Source: an uncultured Lentibacter sp.
Lineage (GTDB): Bacteria; Pseudomonadota; Alphaproteobacteria; Rhodobacterales; Rhodobacteraceae
DNA length: 64,000 nt
Reading direction: 5' to 3'
Assembly: GCA_947497495.1 (NCBI GenBank)
Contig: CANMGT010000001.1
Location: 124,001 to 188,000 of the forward strand
Position numbers and translations under genes: made by a program. Every line of letters begins with the position of its first letter. The stretch's first letter is position 1. The notes beneath the pieces are model-generated. The model was not told the origin of the DNA. It saw only the letters and a program-made list of their open reading frames with translations, and ran no database searches. Positions 28,010-37,632 of this stretch are shown here, one piece after another.

Positions 28010-29338
28010 TTAACGGTGGCCAGTTTGAAGCTTGCGCTCCAAATACATGGAATAACGGGACATTGAGAAGCAGAAGACAAAGAACATAAGCGCGATGAAA
28101 CCATAGATTTCCCACACAATTCCGTTCCAGTTTGCGTCTGCTCTGATGCCATTGGAAAGCCCCAGCGGGTCTAGCAGGCCAATCACAGACACCAACACGG
28201 TATCTTTGAAAACCCCGATAAACGTGCTCACGATACCCGGAATAGATATCTTGAGCGCTTGCGGCATGATGATAAGGCGTTGCGCCTGCCAATAGTCGAG
28301 GCCAAGGCTGTCGGCCCCCTCATATTGCCCTTTGGGAAGGGCCGCGAGGCCGCCGCGGATCACTTCGGCCATGTAGGCCGCCGCGAACAGCGTCACCATG
28401 ATCAGAACCCGCAGGATGATGTCAAACTGCGTGCCCGGAGGCAGGAAGATGTTCAGCAGCGTTGAGGCTACGAACAACAGCGTGATCAGAGGTACACCGC
28501 GAATAAACTCGATGAAACCGACGCAGATCGCCTTAACGATCAACAGATCAGATTGACGCCCAAGCGCCAGAACGATGCCCAGAGGCAACGAACATGCAAT
28601 CGCGATAACACCGATCAAAACCGAAAGCATAAAGCCCCCGAACAAGCGGCTTTGTACGGGTTCAATCCCGACTGGCAGTATCGAGTTCAAAGCGTTCGAA
28701 AAGAACCCTGAAAGCGTGAGCCACCAGACCAGTGCCGCAACAACACCCGAGATCATGCCGATCAAAGAGCTAGAGACTTTTTCGGCAGTCTTGAAAACGA
28801 ACCAGCCGATAACAAAACCCAAGAGCGCGCTTATAGGCCCCCAAATGCTGCCACCCCAGTGAAGCCAGGGGTAGAGGAACGGGAACGCGGCAGTGAACCA
28901 GATCATTTTTGACGGCACCTTGTCGGCAAAAAGAACCGGAGCAAGCGCAACCGCGAGCAAGACGAACGCCAAGACTGGACGCCAGCGCAAGTCAGCTGAC
29001 ACACCATCAGATCCATTGGGGTAGAACCCGAACATCAGCTGCTGCCAACGCTCAGTAATAACCCCCCAGCAGGCTCCGGCAAAGTGGCCTGTCTTGCCAC
29101 TTTCCGCCAGGATCTCGCGGCACTCAGCCAAAGAACCCGCTCCAACAGTCGGCGAAAATGCCCACGGCAAGATAGCTGCAAGGATTGCATAGATCACATA
29201 GAGCGTCGCTAGTGTGATGAGAGTGTTGAACCAGCCTGAGAACAGGTTGGCGCGAACCCATCCAATGAGCCCAACAGCCGACGCGGGTGGCGCCTGCTCG
29301 GGGAGCATTTCGGTTCGGACGAAAGCAATATTAGACAT
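28010..29338 (-). CDS. aapM: General L-amino acid ABC transporter, permease
   Basis: 442-residue inner-membrane permease, partner of AapQ. Several hydrophobic helices; the conserved EAA-type loop (EVIRGGLAALPKGQYEGADSLGLD, here cited from 335 onward only in part: GLAALPKGQYEGADSLG) contacts the ATPase. A long N-terminal extension with extra helices before the usual HisM-like core is normal for this family. Starts one base after the aapQ stop. Confidence 0.93.
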   Translation of the reverse strand: MSNIAFVRTEMLPEQAPPASAVGLIGWVRANLFSGWFNTLITLATLYVIYAILAAILPWAFSPTVGAGSLAECREILAESGKTGHFAGACWGVITERWQQLMFGFYPNGSDGVSADLRWRPVLAFVLLAVALAPVLFADKVPSKMIWFTAAFPFLYPWLHWGGSIWGPISALLGFVIGWFVFKTAEKVSSSLIGMISGVVAALVWWLTLSGFFSNALNSILPVGIEPVQSRLFGGFMLSVLIGVIAIACSLPLGIVLALGRQSDLLIVKAICVGFIEFIRGVPLITLLFVASTLLNIFLPPGTQFDIILRVLIMVTLFAAAYMAEVIRGGLAALPKGQYEGADSLGLDYWQAQRLIIMPQALKISIPGIVSTFIGVFKDTVLVSVIGLLDPLGLSNGIRADANWNGIVWEIYGFIALMFFVFCFSMSRYSMYLERKLQTGHR

Positions 29339-29339
29339 C

Positions 29340-30608
29340 TTAGCGCTCCCTCAGTTTTACAGATTCGTTGTACCAGTTCATCACCGCGGAAATGCTCAGC
29401 GAGATGATCAGATAGCAGAGCATCAGCAGCAACAGCGTTTCCAGCTCTCGGCCTGTCTGGTTGAGCGTGATGCCCCCCAACGTGCCTGTAATGTCCATAT
29501 ACCCTACAGCAATCGCCAGAGACGAGTTTTTGGTGAGGTTAAGGTAGTTGGAAATCAGTGGCGGAATGATGACGCGCAGTGCTTGTGGCAGAACCACAAG
29601 GTTCATGATCCGGTTTTGGCGAAGGCCAAGTGCCGCAGCAGCTTCAGTCTGGCCATGGCTAATCGCCAAAATGCCTGCTCGAACGATCTCGGCAATGAAG
29701 GCCGCCGTATAGAGAGACAAAGCCAGCCAAAGTGCAATCAAGGAGTTTCGCATGTGCGTGCCCCCCCTGAAATTAAAGCCCTTCAGTTCGGGGTAACCTA
29801 GATGAAACCCTAGCGCATAAAGCAAAACAATGAACGGCAGAGACACAACACCGAGGCGTAGATACCATGTTGTAGGCCGATCTCCCGTTGTTTCCTGCAC
29901 ATGATCAGCACGCTGCTTGATTTTGTGTGACACAAAAAACCCAAGGCCCAGAACGATCAGAATGGCTATCAGATCAAGGCTGACGTCAAACCGCAGGCTT
30001 GAGTCGCCCAACAGGTGGATGTCCCCTAGGCCGCGAGAAAACAGGGGCTCGGGGACATAGACACCACGGTTTGTCACCGCGACGCTGTCGTTTAGCATCA
30101 TTGAGGCTGTCGCGTTGTCCCCTCGGAAAGCGCGCGGCGCTGGAAGTGTTTCGATGAGCACGGCCATCACGAAGACGATCCAGAGCAATACCGGCACATT
30201 GCGGAACATCTCGACGTAAACCGCCATGAGCCGTGACACCAGCCAATTTTTCGAAAGCCTCAAAACGCCAACGATTACACCAATGATGGTAGCTGTAATG
30301 CATCCCATAACCGCGACAAGAAGCGTATTCAGAAGGCCGATTAGGGCGGCCCGAAGGTGTGTATCCTGCGACTGATAGTCCAAAAGTCGCTGGTTAATAT
30401 CATAGCCTGCAGGCTCGCTCAGAAAGCGGAACGAGGGCTCTTTGCCCAGCTCTGCGAGGTTTGTTGCTGTGTTGTTGATCAACCAGAAAATCAGCGTAAG
30501 AAACCCGATCAGCGCGACGATCTGAATTGTCATTGAGCGATAGCGCGTGTCGTAGATAAGCTGAGATAGCCGGAAGCCCTCCTTGGGAGGGTCGGAAACT
30601 GTCGTCAT
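29340..30608 (-). CDS. aapQ: General L-amino acid ABC transporter, permease
   Basis: About 422-residue inner-membrane permease. ATG 30608 is chosen because CAGGGA lies seven bases upstream and MTTVSDPPKEGFRLSQL suits the family start; the frame to 30671 adds residues without character. The coupling loop EIVRAGILAISHGQTEAA is clear, followed by the C-terminal helices. It is separated from aapJ by a strong hairpin. Confidence 0.93.
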   Translation of the reverse strand: MTTVSDPPKEGFRLSQLIYDTRYRSMTIQIVALIGFLTLIFWLINNTATNLAELGKEPSFRFLSEPAGYDINQRLLDYQSQDTHLRAALIGLLNTLLVAVMGCITATIIGVIVGVLRLSKNWLVSRLMAVYVEMFRNVPVLLWIVFVMAVLIETLPAPRAFRGDNATASMMLNDSVAVTNRGVYVPEPLFSRGLGDIHLLGDSSLRFDVSLDLIAILIVLGLGFFVSHKIKQRADHVQETTGDRPTTWYLRLGVVSLPFIVLLYALGFHLGYPELKGFNFRGGTHMRNSLIALWLALSLYTAAFIAEIVRAGILAISHGQTEAAAALGLRQNRIMNLVVLPQALRVIIPPLISNYLNLTKNSSLAIAVGYMDITGTLGGITLNQTGRELETLLLLMLCYLIISLSISAVMNWYNESVKLRER

Positions 30609-30702
30609 GTGACATCCCTGTCCTGTTGTGCCCTGTTGCATTGAATGGTTGGGTTGACCCAACTCTCGCAATCAGACGCGGTTCTTTCTCTATTGAGAAA
30701 CG

Positions 30703-30728
30703 AAAAGGGCGCGGTAGGTTCCGCGCCC
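30703..30728 (-). terminator. Hairpin between aapJ and aapQ
   Basis: Perfect arms GGGCGCGG / CCGCGCCC at 30707-30714 and 30721-30728, then TTTTCGTTT on the minus strand. It lies 13 bases after the aapJ stop and would let most transcripts end there, giving more binding protein than permease. Confidence 0.85.
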
Positions 30729-30741
30729 TCTCCTTTTAGAC

Positions 30742-31761
30742 TTAGCGGAAAGGTGGTGAGTAGATCAGGCCACCTTCAGTCCACTGGGCGTTGAGGCCAC
30801 GAGCAAGACCGATTGGCGTTGCTTCACCAATATTCTTCTCGAAGACTTCGCCGTAGTTGCCTGAAGCGGCAATCGCGTTTTTCGCCCAATCAGCTGACAG
30901 GCCGAGCATTTCGCCAAGGTTGCCCTCTGTGCCCAAGAGACGGTTGATCTCTGGGTTGTTGCCGGCTGCGGCTGACATTTCACCAATGTTGGCTGATGTA
31001 ACTCCCAGCTCTTCAGCTGTGATCAGAGCGTTCAAAGTCCAACGAACAACGTCGCCCCACTCATCGTCGCCGTGGCGAACAAGCGGGCCGAGTGGCTCTT
31101 TAGAAACGATTTCTGGCAGCAGGATGTGGTCTGCAGGTGCTTCAAACGTTGCACGTGTTGCCGCGAGGCCCGATGCGTCTGTCGTGTAAACATCACATGC
31201 GCCAGCAAGGTACTGCTGCTGAGCTTCGGCGTTTGTTTCGATAGGCACTGGCTCATAGCTGATGTTGTTTGCACGGAAGAAGTCCGCGAGGTTCAACTCA
31301 GTTGTTGTGCCTGTCTGAATGCAAACAGTTGATCCATCAAGCTCTTTGGCTGATGAAACGCCAAGTTCCTTTGGAACCATGAAGCCCTGGCCATCGTAGT
31401 AGTTAACACCTACGAAAGTGAATTTCAGGTCGACGTCGCGTGAGAACGTCCAAGTTGTGTTGCGCGCAAGCATATCGATTTCGCCGGAAGCAAGCGCTGT
31501 GAAGCGTGTTTTGCCTGTTGTTGGAACGAATTCAACAGCTGTTGCATCACCCAGTACAGCCGCAGCAACTGCGCGGCAGACGGCAACGTCAAAGCCGCTC
31601 CATTCGCCGTTGGCGTCGGGCGCTGCGAAGCCTACGAGACCTGTGGTAACACCACAGTTCAGTTTGCCACGTGCTTTTACGTCGTCAATTGTGCCAGCAG
31701 CAGCGGCGCCAGCGGCAAGGCCAGCGACTGTGAGAGCACCGAGAAATACGGTTTTTTTCAT
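30742..31761 (-). CDS. aapJ: General L-amino acid ABC transporter, periplasmic binding protein
   Basis: Periplasmic amino-acid-binding protein, 339 residues from ATG 31761, which follows a GGAAGAGG site. Signal peptide MKKTVFLGALTVAGLAAGAAAA, then the mature start GTIDDVKARGKLNCGV. GFDVAVCRAVAAAVLG and DMLARNTTWTFSRD are the family signatures. The frame to 31812 lies ahead of the ribosome site. First gene of aapJQMP. Confidence 0.95.
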   Translation of the reverse strand: MKKTVFLGALTVAGLAAGAAAAGTIDDVKARGKLNCGVTTGLVGFAAPDANGEWSGFDVAVCRAVAAAVLGDATAVEFVPTTGKTRFTALASGEIDMLARNTTWTFSRDVDLKFTFVGVNYYDGQGFMVPKELGVSSAKELDGSTVCIQTGTTTELNLADFFRANNISYEPVPIETNAEAQQQYLAGACDVYTTDASGLAATRATFEAPADHILLPEIVSKEPLGPLVRHGDDEWGDVVRWTLNALITAEELGVTSANIGEMSAAAGNNPEINRLLGTEGNLGEMLGLSADWAKNAIAASGNYGEVFEKNIGEATPIGLARGLNAQWTEGGLIYSPPFR

Positions 31762-31781
31762 GATTACCTCTTCCTGATTGT

Positions 31782-31799
31782 CCGCCTTTGCAAAGGCGG
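31782..31799. repeat. 18-base perfect palindrome in the aapJ leader
   Basis: CCGCCTTTG at 31782-31790 is followed directly by its reverse complement. It lies 20 bases ahead of the aapJ start and just outside the ribosome site, so it could be an operator or an mRNA hairpin. A second GC hairpin (GAGGGG/CCCCTC) sits at about 31835-31851. Confidence 0.6.
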
Positions 31800-31965
31800 T
31801 TTTCCCGACCATTTATTGGCCGAGTCGAGTTTTCGAGGGGTTTGCCCCCCTCAATAGCGAAGAGTTTGGTCGCATTTATCAGAGAACGTCAAGTCATCCA
31901 TTTGCAAAAAAGATTATTCAGAAAATGCGAAAACTCTTTGCTTTCCCTAACGTTAACACCAGTTT

Positions 31966-32679
31966 TCAGCCGTCAGTGGTCAGCCGGTAAAACTTGGCAG
32001 CGTGGATAAACGCGGCCTCTTTGATCGCCGCCGTCTGTGTGGCTTCTTCGTCTTTGCCCCACAATTCTTCCTGCCATAGTTCATCGATTCTTGAAATTTC
32101 CCACAAGCCTTCAGGGCTTTGCCAGCCTTCGACGGCCGCCAACCCTATCACGAACGAGCCCGACATACTGACCAGATCGTGAAAAGCTGTCAGCTGGAAG
32201 GAGCTTAGCTCACAGGTGAGGTGAAGAGCGAGCTCTTGCATCTGAAGTGCTTGAGCTTTGTGCATAACACCTGAATGCGCATCCAGTTTAAGTCCATGCT
32301 CGCGCTCTACCCACTGCAAAAGAGCGTCCCAAGCTGCGTCTTGTCGAGCACGCAATTCAGCAGGCGAATCGGCGCGATAGCAAAGCAAATCGCTATCTGC
32401 ATAGGCCGCAATCAACTCGGCAACTTCATCAAACTGCTCGCCAACCTTGTCGATCGCAGCATTTGCAGAGCGGGTGTAAGGCATCAAATTCGGCTCTATT
32501 TTTTCTTCCACAGCCCGCCATTCGCAAGCAACGGCTTCCGCGAGGGCTGCAGTTGGAAGCACAAGAGCGGCTTTCGCAGGGGTCTTCACCGCACGCCCGT
32601 CTAGCAGGACGGCAAATCCGCCGTCAGCCTGTTGAACTGTGGCGTCTTGCCAAAATCGCTTCATTTCCCAACTGCTCAT
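31966..32679 (-). CDS. ATP12 family F1-ATPase assembly chaperone
   Basis: 237 residues of the ATP12 family, chaperones that bind the F1 alpha subunit during ATP synthase assembly. KRFWQDATVQ, the LDGRAVKTPAK block at about 27-37 and the helical half (SDLLCYRADSP, WDALLQWVEREHGL) are typical. It shares four bases (ATGA) with the upstream HAD gene, the last of an overlapping series. Presence of ATP12 is characteristic of alphaproteobacteria and mitochondria. Confidence 0.92.
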   Translation of the reverse strand: MSSWEMKRFWQDATVQQADGGFAVLLDGRAVKTPAKAALVLPTAALAEAVACEWRAVEEKIEPNLMPYTRSANAAIDKVGEQFDEVAELIAAYADSDLLCYRADSPAELRARQDAAWDALLQWVEREHGLKLDAHSGVMHKAQALQMQELALHLTCELSSFQLTAFHDLVSMSGSFVIGLAAVEGWQSPEGLWEISRIDELWQEELWGKDEEATQTAAIKEAAFIHAAKFYRLTTDG

Positions 32680-33344
32680 GGGTGCTCTCCTATCAGCCGA
32701 TCAATAACGTCCGGCAGCTCTTCAAAGCTTTGCACGAGTGCATCAGCATCAAGCAGATCGGCGTCATGATAGCCCCAACTCACGCCAATCGCTTTCACTT
32801 TGGCAGCCCGAGCCATATCCATATCAAAAGTTGTGTCACCAATCATAACTGCTTGGTGCGCTGCCAAGCCCGTTTCATGCAATATGGTCGTTATCATGGA
32901 AGGGTGTGGCTTTGAGGGGTGGTGATCCGCCACTTGCTCTGAGTGAAAATAGCCCCCGAGGCCGTGGGCCTCGATGAGCTTGTCGAGGCCGCGCCGCGAC
33001 TTGCCGGTGGCAATGGCTAAAAGCGTTTCGTCTTGGGCCTTCAGCCTGTCCAGAACGCGCTTAGCGCCCTTAAAAAGCGGGCTAGATTGCTTCGCCCCCT
33101 GCTCGGCCCTCAAGCTTATGTAGGCGGCCTTGTAACCGCCAACGAGCGCACTGTGTTGCTCGGCCTTCTCAGGCGCCAGAAAGGCCATGGCTTCTGGCAA
33201 AGACAACCCAACAATCCCTTTGATCGCGGCGCGGCCTGGGGCCTCAAGGCCAACGCCAGAAAACGCCAGTCCCATTGCGGCACAAATATCATCCTGACTG
33301 TCGACGAGCGTGCCGTCGACATCAAAAATCACGAGCCTCATCAA
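32676..33344 (-). CDS. HAD-IA family hydrolase (phosphoglycolate phosphatase-like)
   Basis: 222-residue phosphatase of the haloacid dehalogenase superfamily. Motif I DVDGT at about 8-12, a helical cap, motif II ATGKSRRGLD near 116-125, motif III Lys, and motif IV MIGDTTFDMDMA near 165-176. Substrate is not determined; phosphoglycolate or a nucleotide are possible. Overlaps ATP12 and the pseudouridine synthase genes by four bases each. Confidence 0.9.
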   Translation of the reverse strand: MMRLVIFDVDGTLVDSQDDICAAMGLAFSGVGLEAPGRAAIKGIVGLSLPEAMAFLAPEKAEQHSALVGGYKAAYISLRAEQGAKQSSPLFKGAKRVLDRLKAQDETLLAIATGKSRRGLDKLIEAHGLGGYFHSEQVADHHPSKPHPSMITTILHETGLAAHQAVMIGDTTFDMDMARAAKVKAIGVSWGYHDADLLDADALVQSFEELPDVIDRLIGEHP

Positions 33345-34378
33345 AGGCCCTCAAAAGGGTCATTTGACGCCAATTCGGGCGTCCAGCCAAATGTCTCAAA
33401 CGTCTCAGCCATATGCTTTGGCAAATCAGCCGTGATGGTCAAAGGCTTTCTCGTTTCAGGATGCTCAAAGCGCATCTCGCGCGCGTGCAGATGTAGCTGG
33501 TTGGAAACCACGCCGCCAAGTTTGGCGCCCCAGCCATCTCCCAGATTCTCTTGGCCCGACCCGCCGTATTTTCCATCGCCAATTATCGGATGGCCGATCT
33601 CCGCCATATGCGCCCTAAGTTGGTGCGTCCTGCCCGTAATCGGTTCCATGGCAACCCAAGCCGCGCGTTCGGCAACACGGTAGAGTGTCGAATACAAAGT
33701 GATCGCCCGCTTGGCGCCCTCCGTTCTATCAACATCGCGCGGATGAACGCAGAGCATTTTCTCACCCAGACCACGCCCACCCCCACCAGCCTTGACTAAG
33801 CCATACTTGATTTCACCAAGATAGGGCCGCGGCACGCCCGCCACGACAGCCCAATAAATCTTACGTGTTTCGCGGTGGCGCATCGCTGCTGTCAGCGATT
33901 TTGCTGCTTGTCGCGTGCGCGCCAGAAGCAAAACACCCGAAGTGTCTTTGTCGAGGCGGTGAACAAGCCGCGGCTTCTCTTCAAAGCCGAATTTGAGGGC
34001 TTCGGCCAAGCCGTCAACATGACGTGTTTGCTTGCTGCCGCCTTGCGTTGGCAAGCCTGACGGTTTGTTGATCGCAATGACATGCTCATCGCGATAAATC
34101 ACACAAGACTGGATCAGCTTGGTGTCCGCATCAGAAACGCGCGGAGTTTCCTTGCCGTAAGCAACATGCACATCCGGCAGCGGCGGCACCCGCACGACCT
34201 GCCCAGCTTCGATACGGCTGTTTGACTTCACCCGTCCACCATCAACGCGCAGCTCGCCTTTTCGACATAGCTTTTCGATCTGCCCTTGCTTGAGGTGCGG
34301 GAAACGGCGGCGCATCCAGCGATCAATGCGCTGATCCCCTTCATCTTCCGTGACTTCGATCTGTTGAACCTGGCTCAT
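33341..34378 (-). CDS. RluA-family pseudouridine synthase (RluC/RluD type)
   Basis: Forms pseudouridine in 23S rRNA. 345 residues: an S4 RNA-binding domain (about 18-70, KQGQIEKLCRKGELRVDG) then the catalytic domain with the Asp in HRLDKDTSG near 143-151. The target position, probably in helix 39 or 69 region, cannot be chosen without alignment. Four-base overlaps on both sides place it inside a translationally coupled operon. Confidence 0.92.
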   Translation of the reverse strand: MSQVQQIEVTEDEGDQRIDRWMRRRFPHLKQGQIEKLCRKGELRVDGGRVKSNSRIEAGQVVRVPPLPDVHVAYGKETPRVSDADTKLIQSCVIYRDEHVIAINKPSGLPTQGGSKQTRHVDGLAEALKFGFEEKPRLVHRLDKDTSGVLLLARTRQAAKSLTAAMRHRETRKIYWAVVAGVPRPYLGEIKYGLVKAGGGGRGLGEKMLCVHPRDVDRTEGAKRAITLYSTLYRVAERAAWVAMEPITGRTHQLRAHMAEIGHPIIGDGKYGGSGQENLGDGWGAKLGGVVSNQLHLHAREMRFEHPETRKPLTITADLPKHMAETFETFGWTPELASNDPFEGL

Positions 34379-34752
34379 TGCAATACCCCACGCGCGAGCG
34401 CCATGCCCGCAACCAAAGCTGCCAGTGATAACACAACCGATGTGCCCACATACAGCGCCGCAAGGCCCAATTGGCCGCGCTCATAAATTGTTACTGCGTC
34501 CAGCGAGAACGCCGAGAATGTCGTAAATCCACCAAGCAGACCTGTCATCAATAGGGGGGCAAGGCGTGTTGCGTCTTTGTTCGCCAGCACAACGATCAGA
34601 GACCCCATTGCAAGCGAGCCAAGCACATTTACCGCCAGTGTCGCCCAGGGAAAGCCCGGCCCCATAAGCCGCAACGCACCTACGTTCACAAGGTAGCGGC
34701 CCAGCGCGCCGACAGCCCCGCCAAGGGCAACTTGAAGAAGTGTTGTTAACAT
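34375..34752 (-). CDS. crcB: Fluoride efflux transporter CrcB/Fluc
   Basis: Dual-topology fluoride channel of the cytoplasmic membrane. 125 residues with four hydrophobic helices, GRYLVN near 18-23 and the signature GGFTTFSAFSLD near 74-85. No fluoride riboswitch is seen before it; it lies inside the rarA-crcB-rluA-HAD-ATP12 operon. Confidence 0.94.
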   Translation of the reverse strand: MLTTLLQVALGGAVGALGRYLVNVGALRLMGPGFPWATLAVNVLGSLAMGSLIVVLANKDATRLAPLLMTGLLGGFTTFSAFSLDAVTIYERGQLGLAALYVGTSVVLSLAALVAGMALARGVLQ

Positions 34753-34809
34753 CCGGCGTCTCTCTCAGTCACGGGGGGGATTGTCAAGTTTTGCAGGACT
34801 TCTTGCGGG

Positions 34810-36123
34810 CTAGCTATTCTTTCGGGCACGTTGTTTGACAAACCAGTCAACGCGCTTTTTGAGGTCACGCTCGAAGCCACGCTCTACAGGTTGGTAAAGC
34901 ACAGGGCGCTTCATGTCGTCAGGGAAATAGTTCTGCCCCGAAAAGCCGTCTTCTTCGTCGTGGTCATAGGCATATCCCTCACCATAGCCCTGCTCTTCCA
35001 TCAAAGAGGTCGGAGCATTTAGAATGTGCTTGGGCGGTGAGGCCGAACCCGTGCGCTTAGCCTCTTTGCGAGCCGCCTTATAGGCCACATAGGCCGCGTT
35101 TGATTTAGGCGCGAGCGCCAGATAGATCACAGCCTGCGCCAATGCCAACTCGCCTTCAGGGCTGCCAAGGCGTTCGTAGGTTTGCCAGCTTTGCAAGCAC
35201 TGCTCCTGCGCCTTGGGGTCTGCAAGCCCGATGTCTTCCACCGCCATCCGCGTCAAGCGGCGCGCCAGATAGCGCGGGTCTTCGCCGCCTTCCAGCATCC
35301 TCGCGAACCAATAGAGCGCAGCGTCCGGGTCAGAACCGCGGATGGATTTATGCAGCGCTGATATCAGATTGTAATGCTCATCACCTGACTTGTCATACTT
35401 GATCGCCCGGCGCATGAGGCGGCTCGAAAGGCCCTCCGTATCAAGCGGTGTTTCAAGCTTCCACGCGCAGAGTTGCTCAATGAGGTTCAGCAATGCGCGC
35501 CCGTCACCATCAGCCATTTCAAGCAAGGCTTCGCGAGCGGGGCCTTTCAGCGGTAAGGCGCGGCCAAGTTCTTTTTCCGCGCGCTGCGCAAGGCGCTCGA
35601 GGTCAGCCAGTTCAAGGCGCTTCAGCACCATGACCTGCGCGCGGCTGAGCAAAGCGGCATTCAACTCGAAGCTGGGGTTTTCCGTCGTTGCCCCCACCAA
35701 CAAGATCGTCCCATCTTCCATGAATGGCAAAAAGCCGTCCTGCTGTGCTTTGTTGAAGCGGTGGATTTCGTCAACAAACAAGAGCGTTCCCTGACCGTTG
35801 GCATGACGGTGCTTCGCGGCTTCAAACACTTTCTTGAGGTCTGCAACACCTGTGAAAATCGCGCTGATCTGCACAAAGTGCATGTCGGTCTCTTTCGCCA
35901 AGAGCCGCGCGATCGTGGTCTTCCCCACCCCCGGCGGCCCCCAGAGAACAAGCGAGGACAGCACGCCAGCCTGCAGCATTACGCCCAATGGAGCCTCTGC
36001 CCCAAGAACCTGTTCTTGCCCGATAACATCCGTGAGCGCCTGCGGCCTTAGCTTGTCTGCCAAGGGGCGCGGCCCTTTCGCTACGCCATCGCCCAAAGGC
36101 GCGCTATCAAAAAGATCGGCCAC
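34810..36123 (-). CDS. rarA: Replication-associated recombination ATPase RarA/MgsA
   Basis: AAA+ ATPase acting at stalled replication forks. 437 residues: Walker A GPPGVGKTT near 61-69, Walker B LLFVDEIHRFNK near 113-124, and the C-terminal domain with DEHYNLISALHKSIRGSD, then YARGYGYDHD-like GEGYAYDHDEEDG. Four bases separate it from the protease gene upstream, and 57 bases from crcB downstream. Confidence 0.94.
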   Translation of the reverse strand: MADLFDSAPLGDGVAKGPRPLADKLRPQALTDVIGQEQVLGAEAPLGVMLQAGVLSSLVLWGPPGVGKTTIARLLAKETDMHFVQISAIFTGVADLKKVFEAAKHRHANGQGTLLFVDEIHRFNKAQQDGFLPFMEDGTILLVGATTENPSFELNAALLSRAQVMVLKRLELADLERLAQRAEKELGRALPLKGPAREALLEMADGDGRALLNLIEQLCAWKLETPLDTEGLSSRLMRRAIKYDKSGDEHYNLISALHKSIRGSDPDAALYWFARMLEGGEDPRYLARRLTRMAVEDIGLADPKAQEQCLQSWQTYERLGSPEGELALAQAVIYLALAPKSNAAYVAYKAARKEAKRTGSASPPKHILNAPTSLMEEQGYGEGYAYDHDEEDGFSGQNYFPDDMKRPVLYQPVERGFERDLKKRVDWFVKQRARKNS

Positions 36124-36127
36124 TCTG

Positions 36128-37507
36128 TTACAGCCTGAACTTCAGCTGAAGGCCTTGCCCTGCACGCTCAAGGCCAAGTGACATCCAGCGACCAGATTTC
36201 CTTAATCTACGCAAGGCTTCCGCAGTGTCAGAAACGCGCTCCCCGTTGATCTGGGTAATGACATCACCGAGGCGTAACCCAACGCGAACGCCAAGCGGAC
36301 CCGGGTCAGCGACAACAACGCCATTTGCACCGAGCGGCAAGCTAAACTCGGCAAGAACGGCCGGGTTCACGTTGCTTAAGAGAATACCGGGCAATGGCGT
36401 CTCCTTGTCGGTTCTGACTTCGGCCCGCTCAGGCACATCAGGCGCCGCAGCGAGCCGTACGTTGCGCGTATCGGTTTCTCCTTCCGAAAACACCAGCACC
36501 TGACTCTGATTTCCGATTCCAGCAACACCCATTCGAAAGATGATTTCTGAAGGTGTGTTCACCGGCTCGCCGTCAACCGCCAGAATAACTTCCCCTGCTT
36601 TGAAGCCCGCCTTGAAAAACGGGCTTTCGCGATGCAAGTCAGAAATCATGATGCCACCAGATCTCATAAGGCCGATGCTCTCCGCCATATCAGCGTCAAC
36701 AGGTTGCCCATTAATGCCAGCCCAAGGACGCTCATACTTCGTTTTACCCGCCTTGGCCTGTTCCAAGAATTGCGAGACAAGTTTGGAAGGAATGGCGAAA
36801 CCAATGCCGTTGGAGCCACCCGACCGGCTGACTATGCGCGTATTCACACCAATAAGCGCGCCATTAATATCAATCAGCGCTCCGCCGGAGTTGCCTGGGT
36901 TGATCGGAGCATCTGTCTGGATGAAATAGCCGCGCGCACTGCCCACGGCTCCACCCGACCGAGCAAGCCCCGAGACGATGCCCGAGGAAACGGTCTGTCC
37001 AACGCCAAAGGGGTTGCCAATCGCGAGAACCAATTCGCCGACTTCCACGTTGTCACTATCTCGCAGCTTCAAAAAGGGCATATTTGACGCGCCTTCAAGC
37101 TGCAGCAGTGCGAGGTCGCTCTCTTGGTCTGCGAGCACGACTTTCGCCGCAAACTCTCGCCTGTCGTTAAGTACCACGCGAATATCTGTCGCTTCGCCAA
37201 CCACGTGGTAATTTGACACCGCATAACCATCGGCGGTGAGAATTACACCGGAACCGAGAGAGTTTTGAACCCGCAGCCGCGGTTTCCCTGTTCCGCGGAA
37301 CAAATCCTCAAAGAAAGGGTCGCCTTGAAACGGGCTTGAACGCGTCTGCACCACACGTTTGACGTAAATGTTAGCAACTGCAGGCGCGGCTTCTTTTACG
37401 AGCGGCGCAAACCCAAGGCTGATCTCCGCTTGGTTGGCAGGCACGCGCGTCTCGGCAGCGAGCGGCGCGGCCAGAGTCAGCAATATCAACAGTGCCATTC
37501 GGATCAT
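36128..37507 (-). CDS. Periplasmic serine protease, DegP/DegQ (HtrA) family
   Basis: Envelope protease/chaperone for misfolded proteins. 459 residues: signal peptide MIRMALLILLTLAAPLAAE, trypsin-like domain with catalytic H101 (SNYHVVG), D131 (QESDLALL) and S207 (NPGNSGGAL), then two PDZ domains (from about 265 and 370). A mid-length member of the family. It starts an operon with rarA; such linkage is common in Rhodobacterales. Confidence 0.94.
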   Translation of the reverse strand: MIRMALLILLTLAAPLAAETRVPANQAEISLGFAPLVKEAAPAVANIYVKRVVQTRSSPFQGDPFFEDLFRGTGKPRLRVQNSLGSGVILTADGYAVSNYHVVGEATDIRVVLNDRREFAAKVVLADQESDLALLQLEGASNMPFLKLRDSDNVEVGELVLAIGNPFGVGQTVSSGIVSGLARSGGAVGSARGYFIQTDAPINPGNSGGALIDINGALIGVNTRIVSRSGGSNGIGFAIPSKLVSQFLEQAKAGKTKYERPWAGINGQPVDADMAESIGLMRSGGIMISDLHRESPFFKAGFKAGEVILAVDGEPVNTPSEIIFRMGVAGIGNQSQVLVFSEGETDTRNVRLAAAPDVPERAEVRTDKETPLPGILLSNVNPAVLAEFSLPLGANGVVVADPGPLGVRVGLRLGDVITQINGERVSDTAEALRRLRKSGRWMSLGLERAGQGLQLKFRL

Positions 37508-37632
37508 AGCTTCGCTCCTTTTGCGTGCTCTAAAGATATGCGAGGCTCTTCCCTAGAATGCAAGTCCAGCAAAATCCTGTGGCACAGAGTGGGCACCAAG
37601 CGATCGCCGGCCTAAGCTTGCTATATCCCCTC

